Origin: Cellulomonas fimi
Lineage (GTDB): Bacteria > Actinomycetota > Actinomycetes > Actinomycetales > Cellulomonadaceae
DNA: 64,000 bases
Direction of reading: 5' to 3'
Assembly (NCBI RefSeq): GCF_028583725.1
Contig: NZ_CP110680.1
Span: forward strand, 3,410,001-3,474,000
Shown: positions 9,414 through 18,430 of the stretch, piece after piece
Numbering within the stretch: the stretch's first letter is position 1
Layout of the letters: each line of letters opens with the position of its first letter
Made by a program: the position numbers and the translations under genes
Notes under the pieces: generated by a model
What the model saw: only the letters and a program-made list of their open reading frames with translations
Told to the model about the DNA's origin: nothing
Databases searched by the model: none

Positions 9414-10796
9414 TCACGGCGGCCAGCCCTGCGGCGGGGTCAGCCGCCACATGTTCCACACCCAGACGAGCTGGAGCGCGAGCATGAGGATCAGCACGCC
9501 CGTGAACCACAGGCGCCTCGCGGCGGCCGGCCGCGTCACCACCCCGGCCGTCACGGCGGCGAGCGGGAACGCGAGGACGAGGAACCGCGCGAGGCTGCTC
9601 CCCGGCTCGATGACGGCCGCGATGTACAGCAGGTACGCCGCGGGCCAGGCGTGCAGCTCGTTGCCGAGCCGCCACGCCGCGGGCACGACGAGGACGGCGA
9701 TCACCAGGGCGAAGCCCGCGACGAGCACCCACGGCGCCCACTCACCGAACCAGAACCGGGACACGTACCCCCAGGCGCCGAACGGCTGGACCTCGCGCAG
9801 CCCGCGCCACGCCTCCTGCGTCTGCAGGTAACCGTCGGGGACGCCGGTGACCCAGCCGCAGATGAGCGGCCACGCGACGCCGGAGACGCCCGCCGCCACG
9901 GCGAGCGCCCCGAGACCGCCGAGGTCGCGCGCACCGAGGTGGTCCTCCCCGCGGCGGCTGCGCCACCACCGCACGGCGGCGTGCACGACGATGACGGCGG
10001 CCATCGGCAGCGCGACGGCGCGCGTGAAGCCGAGCGCGAGCACCACGACGGACATCGCGAGGTACCGCCGCTCGACGAGCAGCAGGAGCGCGGACGCGAT
10101 CAGCAGCAGCGCGAGCGACTCCGTGTACGCGACCTGCAGGACGACGGCCGTCGGGAACGCGGTGACGAGCGCGACCGTCGCGAGCGGCAGCCCGGGTCGC
10201 GCGGCGACCGCGCGCGGGGCCCCCCGCTCGACGAGGCGGTGGATCACGACCGCCGCGCCCGCGCCGAGCACGAGCGCGGTGAGCGGGGCGACGACGTACC
10301 AGGGTCCCGTGGTCAGCACCATGAGCCCGCGCACGAGCATCGGGAACAGCGGGAAGAACGCCCAGACGTTCTGCTGGACCAGCCCGTCCTCGCCGACCGG
10401 CAGCGTGTCCGGGTAGCCCTGCTCGGCAGCCTGCCGGTACCAGCTCGCGTCCCACATGAGGCCGGTGAACTGCAGGTACGACGGGCGCGCGGGCGTCCAG
10501 TAGTTCTCGACCTGCCCCTGGGCGGTCACCATGAGGGCGATCGCGCTGAACGCCCGGCCCGCCAGGTAGACCGCGAGCGCCTGGACCCACCACGGCCACG
10601 TGCGCGGGTCGAGGACGGTGCGGGACGCCGCGCCCGGGGCCCGGTCGTCACCCGTCGCGTCCGTCACCCGGTCGTCACCCGTCGCGTCGGTCACCCGGTC
10701 GTCCGCCGGCCGGCCGGTCCGCGTCGGGTCGTCCGTCTGTGGCTCGGTCCGTGCCTGGTCGTCCGTCGACTCCTCGGCCGTGCGCTCCCCGGTCAC
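9414..10796 (-). CDS. Polytopic membrane glycosyltransferase-like protein (mannosyltransferase/PIG-V type)
   Basis: A 460-residue protein: about 65 residues of charged, Asp/Thr-rich cytosolic N-terminus, then roughly ten membrane helices. The first external loop contains TGLMWDASWYRQAAEQGYP, the Asp-containing motif typical of GT-C fold polyprenol-phosphate-dependent glycosyltransferases of the GPI-mannosyltransferase II/PIG-V relatives in actinobacteria, followed by NVWAFFPLFPMLVRG. It would transfer a sugar at the outer membrane face, but donor and acceptor cannot be told. The ATG overlaps the folP-like stop as ATGA. The N-terminus contains a 9-residue tandem repeat (DDRVTDATG twice, then DDR). 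Confidence 0.75.
   Translation of the reverse strand: MTGERTAEESTDDQARTEPQTDDPTRTGRPADDRVTDATGDDRVTDATGDDRAPGAASRTVLDPRTWPWWVQALAVYLAGRAFSAIALMVTAQGQVENYWTPARPSYLQFTGLMWDASWYRQAAEQGYPDTLPVGEDGLVQQNVWAFFPLFPMLVRGLMVLTTGPWYVVAPLTALVLGAGAAVVIHRLVERGAPRAVAARPGLPLATVALVTAFPTAVVLQVAYTESLALLLIASALLLLVERRYLAMSVVVLALGFTRAVALPMAAVIVVHAAVRWWRSRRGEDHLGARDLGGLGALAVAAGVSGVAWPLICGWVTGVPDGYLQTQEAWRGLREVQPFGAWGYVSRFWFGEWAPWVLVAGFALVIAVLVVPAAWRLGNELHAWPAAYLLYIAAVIEPGSSLARFLVLAFPLAAVTAGVVTRPAAARRLWFTGVLILMLALQLVWVWNMWRLTPPQGWPP
10641..10694. repeat. 27-bp tandem repeat inside the glycosyltransferase gene
   Basis: Two near-identical 27-base units (10641-10667 and 10668-10694, one base different) plus the start of a third encode DDRVTDATG twice in the cytosolic N-terminus of the glycosyltransferase. 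Being in-frame and in a disordered tail, it is likely a length-variable site. Confidence 0.85.
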
Positions 10797-11758
10797 GCGA
10801 GCCCCCGCACGGCGCGTGCCGGGGCCAGGTCACCGCGGACGACCGCGACCATGTCGAGCGTGCGCCGGGTCGCCGCGACGTCGTGCGCCCGGAAGACGCG
10901 CGCCCCGAGCCACGCCGCGACGGACGTCGCCGCGAGCGTGCCCTCCAGCCGGTCGTCGACGGGCAGGTCCAGGCTCTCGCCGACGAAGTCCTTGCGGGAC
11001 AGCGCCATGAGCACCGGGAAGCCGAGCGCGACGAGCGCCGCGGTCCGCCGCAGCAGGTGGACCGAGTGCCAGGTGTTCTTGCCGAAGTCGTGCGTGGGGT
11101 CGACGAGCACCGACGCCGGGTCGACGCCGAGCGCCACGGCCCGGCGCGCCCCGGCCGTCACCGTCGTCACGACGTCGTCGAGCACGCCGTCGAGCCCGTC
11201 GCCGGGGTACGAGACGCGGAACGGGTCGGTCCGCGGCCGGGCGCCGCCGGTGTGGGAGCAGACGACGCCGAGGCCGCGCTCGGCGGCGACCTCGACGAGG
11301 TGCGGGTCGTGGCCCGCCCACGTGTCGTTCACCAGGTCGACCCCCTCGTCGGCGGCGGCGCGCGCGACGTCCGCGCGCCAGGTGTCGATGCTCACCAGCA
11401 GGTCGGGGTGCCGGGCGCGCACGCGCGCGACGAGCGGCACGACCCGCGCGATCTCCTCGGCCGCGTCCACGTGCGGCCCGCGGCCGGCCCGGACGCCGCC
11501 GAGGTCGACGATGTCGGCGCCCTCCTCCTGCGCGCGCGCGACCGCGGCGTCGGCCGACGCGTCGTCGTGGCGCGCGGCCGCGTAGAACGAGTCCGGGGTG
11601 CGGTTGACGACGGCCATGACGACGGGTCGGTCCGCGCCGACGACACGCCCGCGCAGCCGCAGGGGCGCACCGGCCGGCGGCACCCCGCCGACCGCGGCCC
11701 CGGGGCCCGCGAGGTCGCCCGTCGGGGCGCTCGCGACCGGTCCCGTCCCGCCCGTCAC
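10793..11758 (-). CDS. folP: Dihydropteroate synthase homologue, FolP2-like
   Basis: A 321-residue TIM-barrel pterin-binding protein: VMAVVNRTPDSFYAAARHDD (pterin-site start), IVDLGGVRAGRG, SIDTWRADVARAAADEGVDLVNDTW and the late MALSRKDFVGES. The gene lies next to a LOG-family gene and close to dapE/dapD and a DUF3117 gene, the setting of M. tuberculosis folP2 (Rv1207), whose product lacks detectable dihydropteroate synthase activity. I therefore call it FolP2-like rather than the true sulfonamide target; the SRKDFVGE segment also resembles FolP2. GTG 11758 overlaps the LOG stop as GTGA and its own stop overlaps the next ATG, so three genes are translationally chained. Substrate open. Confidence 0.8.
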   Translation of the reverse strand: MTGGTGPVASAPTGDLAGPGAAVGGVPPAGAPLRLRGRVVGADRPVVMAVVNRTPDSFYAAARHDDASADAAVARAQEEGADIVDLGGVRAGRGPHVDAAEEIARVVPLVARVRARHPDLLVSIDTWRADVARAAADEGVDLVNDTWAGHDPHLVEVAAERGLGVVCSHTGGARPRTDPFRVSYPGDGLDGVLDDVVTTVTAGARRAVALGVDPASVLVDPTHDFGKNTWHSVHLLRRTAALVALGFPVLMALSRKDFVGESLDLPVDDRLEGTLAATSVAAWLGARVFRAHDVAATRRTLDMVAVVRGDLAPARAVRGLA

Positions 11759-12573
11759 CCCGCGGCCTCGGGTGACGACTCGGCCGCCGCGGTCGCCTGC
11801 GCGGCGGCCTCCTCCTGGGCGCGCAGCTCCGCGCCCCGCTCCCGGACGATGTCGACGGCCTCCTCGGCGTCGTCGACGACCTTGATCAGCTCGAGGTCCA
11901 CGGCGGAGATCATGCCGCGGTCGAGCACCGGGCCGCTCACCCAGTCCAGCAGGCCCCGCCAGTACGCGCTGCCGACCAGGACGATCGGGAAGCTCGTCAC
12001 CTTGTGGGTCTGGACGAGGGTCAGCGCCTCGAACAGCTCGTCGAACGTGCCGAAGCCCCCGGGAAGCACGACGAAGCCCTCGGAGTACTTGACGAACATC
12101 GTCTTGCGGGCGAAGAAGTAGCGGAAGTTCACGCCGAGGTCGACGTACGGGTTCATGCCCTGCTCGAACGGCAGCTCGATGCCCAGGCCGACCGACAGGC
12201 CGCCGGCCTCGGACGCGCCCCGGTTCGCGGCCTCCATGATCCCCGGCCCACCGCCGGTGATGACCGCGTATCCCGCGGCGGAGAGCAGCCGCCCGACCTC
12301 CACGCCGAGCGCGTACTCGGCGCTGTCGGCGGGCGTCCGGGCGGACCCGAACACGCTCACCGCGGGCCCGACCTCGGCCAGCGCCCCGAAGCCCTCGACG
12401 AACTCGCTCTGGATCCGCATGACGCGCCACGGGTCGTCGTGCAGCCAGGACGCGCCGTCGCCGCGGCTGAGGAGCCGCTGGTCGGACGTGCTGGAGGGGA
12501 TCTGGCGGCCGCGCAGGAGCACGGGCCCCTTGCGGTATCCCTGGCCGGGTGCGGGCTGACCGTCGTCGCTCAT
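11755..12573 (-). CDS. TIGR00730/LOG family Rossmann-fold protein
   Basis: A 272-residue protein with the two LOG signatures, [17 protein letters not shown] (near residue 110) and [16 protein letters not shown] (near 172), which form the nucleotide-ribose site of cytokinin riboside 5'-monophosphate phosphoribohydrolases. It probably cleaves the N-glycosidic bond of AMP-type nucleotides; in bacteria it is mostly a housekeeping nucleotide-salvage enzyme. The N-terminus carries a short Arg/Lys-rich stretch ([15 protein letters not shown]). ATG 12573 has no Shine-Dalgarno sequence but TAGAGT six bases upstream, so it is likely the leaderless first gene of the unit LOG, FolP2-like, glycosyltransferase. 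Confidence 0.9.
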   Translation of the reverse strand: MSDDGQPAPGQGYRKGPVLLRGRQIPSSTSDQRLLSRGDGASWLHDDPWRVMRIQSEFVEGFGALAEVGPAVSVFGSARTPADSAEYALGVEVGRLLSAAGYAVITGGGPGIMEAANRGASEAGGLSVGLGIELPFEQGMNPYVDLGVNFRYFFARKTMFVKYSEGFVVLPGGFGTFDELFEALTLVQTHKVTSFPIVLVGSAYWRGLLDWVSGPVLDRGMISAVDLELIKVVDDAEEAVDIVRERGAELRAQEEAAAQATAAAESSPEAAG

Positions 12574-12579
12574 GGGGTG

Positions 12580-12585
12580 ACTCTA
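12580..12585 (-). promoter_or_regulatory. -10 hexamer TAGAGT for leaderless LOG gene
   Basis: TAGAGT on the minus strand ends six bases before ATG 12573 with no ribosome binding site, so the transcript likely begins at the start codon. Confidence 0.5.
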
Positions 12586-12617
12586 GGCGCGGCTCCCGGG
12601 GGTCGCGGCCCGGATCG

Positions 12618-13718
12618 TCAGGCGGTGAGCCAGGCGCGCAGCGCGGCGTGCGAGACCTCGATCTGGTCGACCGGGCACCGCTCGTCGGCCTTGTGCGCGA
12701 GCAGCGGGTCGCCGGGCCCGAAGTTCACCGCCGGCACGCCCAGCGCCGAGAACCGCGCGACGTCCGTCCAGCCGAGCTTCGCGGCGGGCGCGCCCCCGGT
12801 CACGGCGAGCACGACGTCGGCGAACGCGGCCGCCGCCGGGTGGTCGAGGCCGGGACGCGCACCGGGCGCGGCGTCCGTGACGACCACGTCGTAGCCCTCG
12901 AAGAGGTCGCGCACGTGCTGCGACGCCTCCTCGACGCTGCGCGACGGCGCGAACCGGTAGTTCACCGTGACGACGCACGCGTCGGGGATGACGTTCGTCG
13001 CGGTGCCGCCGGAGATCAGCACCGCGTTGAGACCTTCGCGGTAGACGAGGCCGTCGACCTCGACCGACGCCGGTTCGTACCCCTCGAGGCGCCGCAGCAC
13101 CTCGCCGGCCGCATGGATCGCGTTGCGCCCCGTCCACGCGCGCGCCGAGTGGGCCGCGACGCCGGTCAGCCGGACCTCCGCGCGCAGCGTGCCGTTGCAG
13201 CCGCCCTCCAGGCCGCCCGCGGTCGGCTCGCACAGCACCGCGAAGTCGCACGCGAGCCACTCCGGGTGGGTCCGGACGAGCCGGCCGAGGCCGTTGAGGT
13301 CCGCGTCGACCTCCTCGTGGTCGTAGAACACCCACGTGACGTCGTGCGTCGGCGCGTCGAGCTCGGCCGCGAGCGCGAGCTGCACCGCGACGCCCGCCTT
13401 CATGTCGACCGTCCCGCGGCCCCACACGACCCGGTCGGCACCCTCGCCCTCGACGCGCGTGGGCACGTTGTCGACGATCGGCACGGTGTCGATGTGGCCC
13501 GCGACGACGACGCGCGTCGACCGCCCGAGGTGCGTGCGCGCGACGATCGCGTCCCCGTCGCGCAGGACCTCGAGGTGCGGGTACGCGCGCAGCGACTGCT
13601 CGACCGCGTCGGCGAGCGCCGTCTCGTCGCCGCTCACGGACGGGACGTCGCACACCGCACGCGTCAAGGTCAGCAGGTCGGCGCGCAGGTCGAGGGCGGG
13701 AGGCGTCGTGGCGGTCAC
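12618..13718 (-). CDS. dapE: Succinyl-diaminopimelate desuccinylase
   Basis: A 366-residue M20-family metalloenzyme that hydrolyses N-succinyl-LL-diaminopimelate, the step after DapC in the lysine/peptidoglycan pathway. Metal-site motifs are visible: [15 protein letters not shown] (His and Asp near residue 72), [14 protein letters not shown] (Asp near 102), [12 protein letters not shown] (catalytic Glu and metal Glu near 140) and a late [14 protein letters not shown] (His near 340). Actinobacterial DapE length fits. It diverges from dapD, the preceding pathway gene, across a 100-base region. GTG 13718 has no Shine-Dalgarno sequence; TAGGGT lies six bases upstream. Confidence 0.93.
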   Translation of the reverse strand: MTATTPPALDLRADLLTLTRAVCDVPSVSGDETALADAVEQSLRAYPHLEVLRDGDAIVARTHLGRSTRVVVAGHIDTVPIVDNVPTRVEGEGADRVVWGRGTVDMKAGVAVQLALAAELDAPTHDVTWVFYDHEEVDADLNGLGRLVRTHPEWLACDFAVLCEPTAGGLEGGCNGTLRAEVRLTGVAAHSARAWTGRNAIHAAGEVLRRLEGYEPASVEVDGLVYREGLNAVLISGGTATNVIPDACVVTVNYRFAPSRSVEEASQHVRDLFEGYDVVVTDAAPGARPGLDHPAAAAFADVVLAVTGGAPAAKLGWTDVARFSALGVPAVNFGPGDPLLAHKADERCPVDQIEVSHAALRAWLTA

Positions 13719-13724
13719 ACGGCG

Positions 13725-13730
13725 ACCCTA
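13725..13730 (-). promoter_or_regulatory. -10 hexamer TAGGGT for leaderless dapE
   Basis: TAGGGT on the minus strand ends six bases before GTG 13718. The divergent dapD promoter carries the identical hexamer. Confidence 0.5.
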
Positions 13731-13807
13731 GCCGCCGGGTGCGGCGCGCTCCGGTCCGTCCCGGCCCGTCGCGCGGGCTACCGGACGGTAAGCGCGTGCA
13801 CGTTGTC

Positions 13808-13813
13808 TAGGGT
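13808..13813 (+). promoter_or_regulatory. -10 hexamer TAGGGT for leaderless dapD
   Basis: TAGGGT ends seven bases before ATG 13821 and no Shine-Dalgarno sequence is present. Together with the same hexamer facing dapE, the two lysine genes appear to share divergent leaderless promoters in 100 bases. Confidence 0.5.
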
Positions 13814-13820
13814 TGTCCGC

Positions 13821-14789
13821 ATGACAGCACGCACGGCCTGGGGCTTCGGCCTGGCCACGGTCGCCGGCGACGGCACGACGCTCGACACCTGGTACCCCGC
13901 GCCCGCGCTCGGCGCGCCGCCCGCCGACGCCACGGCCCCCGCGGAGCTCGCGGCGGGCGAGCGCGTCGACGACGCCCGGGGCGTCCGCGTCCAGGTCGTC
14001 CGGACCGTCGTCGACCTCGACGCCCCGCCCGTCGACACCGCCGACGCCTACCTGCGCCTGCACCTGCTGTCGCACCGGCTCGTCGCGCCGCACGGGCAGA
14101 ACCTCGACGGCATCTTCGGCGTCCTGCCGAACGTCGTGTGGACGGACCGCGGCCCGTGCGCCGTCGACGGCTTCGAGACGACGCGGGCACGGCTGCGCGC
14201 CGCGACCGGCGTGCCCGTCACGGTGCTCGGCGTCGACAAGTTCCCGCGCATGGTCGACTACGTCGTCCCGTCCGGGGTGCGCATCGCCGACGCCGACCGC
14301 GTGCGCCTCGGCGCGCACCTCGCGAGCGGCACGACCGTCATGCACGAGGGGTTCGTCAACTACAACGCCGGGACGCTCGGCACGTCGATGGTCGAGGGCC
14401 GCATCTCCGCGGGCGTCGTCGTGGGCGACGGCTCCGACGTGGGCGGCGGCGCGTCGATCATGGGCACGCTGTCCGGGGGCGGCCGGGTCGTCGTGTCGCT
14501 GGGCCGGCGCAGCCTGCTCGGTGCCAACTCCGGTCTCGGCATCCCGCTCGGCGACGACTGCGTCGTCGAGGCCGGGCTGTACGTGACCGCGGGCACCAAG
14601 GTCACGCTGCTGGGCTGGGGCGCCGACGGCACCCCCGACCCGGGCGCCGAGCCGCGCGTCGTCAAGGCCCGCGAGCTCGCGGGCGCGCACGGCGTGCTCT
14701 TCCGTCGGAACTCGCTCACCGGCGGCGTCGAGGCCGTCGCACGCGCGGGCGCGGGCGTCGAGCTCAACGCCGCCCTGCACGCGAACTGA
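13821..14789 (+). CDS. dapD: 2,3,4,5-tetrahydropyridine-2,6-dicarboxylate N-succinyltransferase
   Basis: A 322-residue DapD of the actinobacterial class. It transfers succinyl from succinyl-CoA to tetrahydrodipicolinate in the diaminopimelate/lysine pathway. An N-terminal helical domain is followed by a left-handed beta-helix built from hexapeptide-like turns (residues about 155-270: [57 protein letters not shown]), the trimeric acyltransferase fold. The C-terminal [12 protein letters not shown] segment is family-typical. ATG 13821 is fixed by the leaderless promoter spacing. The gene is only four bases upstream of a secreted lytic-transglycosylase-like gene, so they are likely co-transcribed. 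Confidence 0.93.
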   Translation: MTARTAWGFGLATVAGDGTTLDTWYPAPALGAPPADATAPAELAAGERVDDARGVRVQVVRTVVDLDAPPVDTADAYLRLHLLSHRLVAPHGQNLDGIFGVLPNVVWTDRGPCAVDGFETTRARLRAATGVPVTVLGVDKFPRMVDYVVPSGVRIADADRVRLGAHLASGTTVMHEGFVNYNAGTLGTSMVEGRISAGVVVGDGSDVGGGASIMGTLSGGGRVVVSLGRRSLLGANSGLGIPLGDDCVVEAGLYVTAGTKVTLLGWGADGTPDPGAEPRVVKARELAGAHGVLFRRNSLTGGVEAVARAGAGVELNAALHAN

Positions 14790-14793
14790 CGCC

Positions 14794-15705
14794 GTGGCCC
14801 GCCGACGCCCCCGGCGGCACCGCGGACGGCGTGCCGGCTGCCTGGCCGTCGCGCTCGTCGTCGCCCTCGGCGGCGGCGTCGCCGCGGTGGTCACGGTGCT
14901 GCGCCTGCAGGACGAGGCGCCGCCCGTCGTGCAGCGCTGCGCCGCGACCGTCGACGGCACCACGTGGTTCCTGTCGCCCGAGCAGGCGGACAACGCCGCG
15001 CTCATCGCCGCGACCGCGGTCCGCCGCGGCCTGCCCGCGCGCGCCGTGACGATCGGCCTGGCCACCGCGCTGCAGGAGTCGAAGCTCGTCAACGTGGACT
15101 ACGGCGACCGCGACTCGCTCGGCCTGTTCCAGCAGCGGCCCTCGCAGGGCTGGGGCACGCCCGAGCAGGTGCAGGACCCCGTCTACGCGACCGGGATCTT
15201 CTACGACCACCTCGTCCAGGTCGCCGGCTACGAGGAGCTGCCCGTCACCGAGGCGGCCCAGGCCGTGCAACGGTCGGGCTACCCCGACGCGTACGCGCAG
15301 CACGAGGTCCGTGCCCGCGCGTACGCGTCCGCGCTCACCGGCTGGTCGCCCGCCGCGCTCTCGTGCACGCTGCGCGACCCTGAGCCCGGCACCGGCGCCG
15401 TCGAGGCGGTGACCGCGCGCCTGCACCGCGACCTCGGGGAGCTTCCCGTGACCGCGGAGCCGCGCGAGGGCGGCGGCACGACCGTCGTCGTCGACGTCGG
15501 GCCGCTCGCCGCGTCGGACCCGGCGAACGCCGACCGCTTCACCTGGGCCGTCGCGCAGTGGGCCGTCGCCGTCGCCGCACCGCTCGGCCTCACGCACGTC
15601 GAGGCCGGCGGGCAGGCGTGGGACCGCGCCGAGGCGTCGTGGACGGCCGCGACGGCCGCCGACTCCCCCACCGCCGGGCAGGTCCGGCTCACGCTCGCTC
15701 CGTGA
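14794..15705 (+). CDS. Membrane-anchored protein with lytic-transglycosylase-like region
   Basis: A 303-residue protein with an Arg-rich N-terminus and one membrane helix (about 12-36), so mostly outside the cell. The segment ATALQESKLVNVDYGDRDSLGLFQQRPSQGWG (about 88-120) resembles a lysozyme-like catalytic core, with the Glu in LQES in the position of the catalytic acid and SLGLFQQR as the following conserved motif; similar proteins occur widely in Actinobacteria, often named only as hypothetical. The C-terminal 100 residues are not recognised. It follows dapD by four bases (GTG start), and a wall-acting enzyme beside a diaminopimelate gene is plausible. Enzymatic activity is inference. Confidence 0.6.
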   Translation: MARRRPRRHRGRRAGCLAVALVVALGGGVAAVVTVLRLQDEAPPVVQRCAATVDGTTWFLSPEQADNAALIAATAVRRGLPARAVTIGLATALQESKLVNVDYGDRDSLGLFQQRPSQGWGTPEQVQDPVYATGIFYDHLVQVAGYEELPVTEAAQAVQRSGYPDAYAQHEVRARAYASALTGWSPAALSCTLRDPEPGTGAVEAVTARLHRDLGELPVTAEPREGGGTTVVVDVGPLAASDPANADRFTWAVAQWAVAVAAPLGLTHVEAGGQAWDRAEASWTAATAADSPTAGQVRLTLAP

Positions 15706-15713
15706 CGACGAGA

Positions 15714-15744
15714 ACGGCTCGGCACGTCGTGCGTGCCGGGCCGT
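15714..15744. terminator. Bidirectional terminator hairpin between dapD unit and gltA
   Basis: A 13-base-pair stem (15714-15726 with 15732-15744, one G-T position) closes a five-base loop between convergent genes ending at 15705 and 15767. Confidence 0.7.
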
Positions 15745-15766
15745 TCCCGTCGGGTGGGGTGTCGCG

Positions 15767-17065
15767 TCAGCGGTCCCCGACAGGCGTGTAGTCGCGCTCG
15801 GTGGCGCCCGTGTAGACCTGGCGCGGGCGGCCGATCTTCGTCTGCGGGTCGTTGATCATCTCGCGCCACTGCGCGATCCAGCCGGGCATGCGACCCAGCG
15901 CGAACAGCGGCGTGAACATCGAGTCGGAGAAGCCCATCGCCTTGTAGATGAGGCCCGTGTAGAAGTCGACGTTCGGGTAGAGCTTGCGCGACACGAAGTA
16001 GTCGTCGTTGAGCGCGATCTCCTCCAGGCCACGCGCCAGGTCGAGCAGCTCGTCGTTCTTGCCGAGCGCCGAGAGCACCGCGTCGGCGCTCTCCTTCACG
16101 ATCGCCGCGCGCGGGTCGTAGTTCTTGTAGACGCGGTGCCCGAAGCCCATGAGGCGGACGCCCGGCTCCTTGTCCTTCACGCGCTTCATGAACGCGGTCG
16201 CGTCGCCGCCGTTCGCCTTGATCTCGTCGAGCATCTTGAGCACGGCCTCGTTCGCGCCGCCGTGCAGCGGACCCGACAGGGCGTTGATGCCCGCCGCGAC
16301 CGACGCGTACAGGTTCGCGTTCGACGAGCCGACGATGCGCACGGTCGACGTCGAGCAGTTCTGCTCGTGGTCCGCGTGCAGGATGAGCAGCTTGTCGAGC
16401 GCCTGGACGACGACCGGGTCCGGGTCGTACTGCTGGTACGGGACCGCGAACGTCATGCGCAGGAAGTCCTCGACGTAGCCGCGCGAGTAGTCCGGGTAGA
16501 GCAGCGGCTCGCCCTTCGACGTGCGGTGCACGTAGGACGTGATCGTGCGCGTCTTCGCGAGGATGAGCACCGTCGCGAGCTCGACGGCCTCCGGGTCGTG
16601 CGGGTCGAGCGACTCCGGGTAGAACGTCGACAGCGCGTTGAGCGCCGACGACATGACCGCCATCGGGTGCGCGTTGCGCGGGAACGTCCCCATGAACGTG
16701 CGGAAGTCCTCGTGCACCAGCGTGTGCCGGTTGACGCGCTCCTCGAACGCCTCGAGCTCCGGCTGCGTCGGCAGGTCGCCGTGGATCAGCAGATACGCGA
16801 CCTCGAGGAACGACGACTGCTCCGCGAGCTGCTCGATCGGGTACCCGCGGTAGCGCAGGATCCCGGCGTCGCCGTCGATGTACGTGATCTTCGACTCGCA
16901 CGACGCGGTGTTCATGAAGCCCGGGTCGACCGTGACCATCCCGGTGTCGCGCAGCAGCGACGAGACGACGATGCCGTCGTTCCCCTCGGACGCGGTCACG
17001 ACCGGCAGGTCACGGGACTGGCCGTCGACGATCAGCTGGACCGGCGCGGTGACGACGTCCGACAT
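15767..17065 (-). CDS. gltA: Citrate synthase (type II)
   Basis: A 432-residue citrate synthase condensing acetyl-CoA and oxaloacetate in the TCA cycle. The N-terminal beta-domain (about 1-60) that marks the longer hexameric type II enzymes is present. Active-site segments are clear: GPLHGGANEAVLKML (His near residue 267), GFGHRVYKNYDPRA (His near 305) and the later Asp in VDFYTGLIYKAMG (near 362). ATG 17065 has AAGGAA about nine bases upstream. The gene stands alone, with a 198-base upstream gap and a hairpin after it. Confidence 0.97.
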   Translation of the reverse strand: MSDVVTAPVQLIVDGQSRDLPVVTASEGNDGIVVSSLLRDTGMVTVDPGFMNTASCESKITYIDGDAGILRYRGYPIEQLAEQSSFLEVAYLLIHGDLPTQPELEAFEERVNRHTLVHEDFRTFMGTFPRNAHPMAVMSSALNALSTFYPESLDPHDPEAVELATVLILAKTRTITSYVHRTSKGEPLLYPDYSRGYVEDFLRMTFAVPYQQYDPDPVVVQALDKLLILHADHEQNCSTSTVRIVGSSNANLYASVAAGINALSGPLHGGANEAVLKMLDEIKANGGDATAFMKRVKDKEPGVRLMGFGHRVYKNYDPRAAIVKESADAVLSALGKNDELLDLARGLEEIALNDDYFVSRKLYPNVDFYTGLIYKAMGFSDSMFTPLFALGRMPGWIAQWREMINDPQTKIGRPRQVYTGATERDYTPVGDR

Positions 17066-17173
17066 GGTGGTTCCTTCCTGCGACGCCCTGGCCCAGGGGA
17101 TGCGCTGGGCGTCCGGCGGTCGGTTCGTGCGGCCTGCTCGGCCAGCTGCTCCGGCCCTCGTTGGCCAGGCTTG

Positions 17174-17204
17174 ACGGTACCTGCGGCTAGCCTGCCGTGA
17201 CCAA
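17174..17204 (-). promoter_or_regulatory. Candidate promoter for gltA
   Basis: On the minus strand TTGGTC (17199-17204) is followed after 19 bases by TACCGT (17174-17179), which would start a transcript about 100 bases upstream of the citrate synthase start codon. The spacing is long and the match partial. Confidence 0.3.
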
Positions 17205-17263
17205 TCCGTGACGGGACCAGGGTCCCGGTGTGACGGTCCTCACAACCGCGCTCACGACGGCCG

Positions 17264-18421
17264 TCACGCGCCCGTGAGCCGGGCGGCCGCCTCCGCGACC
17301 TTCTCGTCCGACGCGGTCAGCGCCACCCGGACGTGACCGGCCGCCGCCGCGCCGTAGAACGCGCCCGGCGCCACCAGGATCCCCTGCTCGGCGAGGTCAC
17401 CCACGGTCGACCAGCAGTCCTGGCCGCCGCCGTCGGGACGCACCCACAGGTACAGCCCGGCGTACGAGCGGTCGACCACGTAGCCGGCCTCCTCGAACGC
17501 GCCGCGCAGCAGCCGGCGCCGACGCCGGTACCGCTCGCGCTGCTCCGCGACGTGCGCGTCGTCCCCGAGCGCCGCGGCCGTCGCAGCCTGCACCGGGCCC
17601 GGCACGATCATGCCGGCGTGCTTGCGGGTCTCCAGCAGTCGCCCGACCAGGGCCGGGTCGCCCGCGACGAACGCCGCCCGGTAGCCCGCGAGGTTCGACT
17701 GCTTGGACAACGAGTACACCGCGAGCAGGCCCGTGAGGTCGCCGCCCGTGACGCGCGGGTCGAGCACGCTCGGGACGCCCGACGACGCCCACGGCTCCTC
17801 CCACGCAAGCTCCGCGTAGCACTCGTCCGACGCCACCACGACCGGCCGGCCGTCCCGCTCGGCCGCGGCACGCGCCGCGTCCACGACGCGCCGCAGGTCC
17901 TCGACACCCAGCACCGAGCCGTCAGGGTTGCCGGGCGAGTTCAGCCACACGAGCCGCACGCCCGCGCGGGTCGCGGCGTCCGCCAGCACCGCCGCCGGGT
18001 CGTCCGTCGGGACCGGCGTCGCACCCGCGAGCCGCGCGCCCACGTCGTACGTCGGGTACGCCGTCGCCGGGTGCAGCACCACGTCGCCCTCGGCCAGGCC
18101 CAGCAGCGACGGCAGCAGCGCGACGAGCTCCTTCGAGCCGACCGTCGGCAGCACCGCCGCCGGGTCCAGGCCGGGCACGCCACGACGCCGGGCGAACCAG
18201 CGGACGACCGCCTCACGCAGGTCGGGCGTGCCGTGCGTCAGCGGGTAGCCCGGCGAGTCCGCCGCCGCGGTCAGCGCGTCACGCACCACCGCGGGCGTCG
18301 GGTCCACGGGGGTCCCCACGGACAGGTCGACGATGCCGCCCGGGTGCGCGCGCGCCCGCTCCGCGAACGGGGTGAGCGTGTCCCAGGGGAAGTCCGGCAG
18401 CGCGCCGGTGAGCAGGCCCAC
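17264..18421 (-). CDS. dapC: Succinyldiaminopimelate transaminase
   Basis: A 385-residue fold-type I PLP aminotransferase. The PLP lysine is in YSLSKQSNLAGYRAAFVAG (near residue 235), with the substrate and cofactor contacts NSPGNPDGSVLG (near 160) and SDECYAELAW (near 190). It follows the ferredoxin gene by nine bases, the fdxC-dapC order of M. tuberculosis (Rv1177-Rv1178), which supports succinyl-diaminopimelate aminotransferase over other class I/II aminotransferases. With dapD and dapE nearby, three of the four succinylase-branch steps are encoded within 6 kb. GTG 18421 is the only sensible start; it has no clear Shine-Dalgarno sequence, so translation probably depends on reading through from fdxA. 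Confidence 0.9.
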   Translation of the reverse strand: MGLLTGALPDFPWDTLTPFAERARAHPGGIVDLSVGTPVDPTPAVVRDALTAAADSPGYPLTHGTPDLREAVVRWFARRRGVPGLDPAAVLPTVGSKELVALLPSLLGLAEGDVVLHPATAYPTYDVGARLAGATPVPTDDPAAVLADAATRAGVRLVWLNSPGNPDGSVLGVEDLRRVVDAARAAAERDGRPVVVASDECYAELAWEEPWASSGVPSVLDPRVTGGDLTGLLAVYSLSKQSNLAGYRAAFVAGDPALVGRLLETRKHAGMIVPGPVQAATAAALGDDAHVAEQRERYRRRRRLLRGAFEEAGYVVDRSYAGLYLWVRPDGGGQDCWSTVGDLAEQGILVAPGAFYGAAAAGHVRVALTASDEKVAEAAARLTGA

Positions 18422-18430
18422 CGGGAGGCG

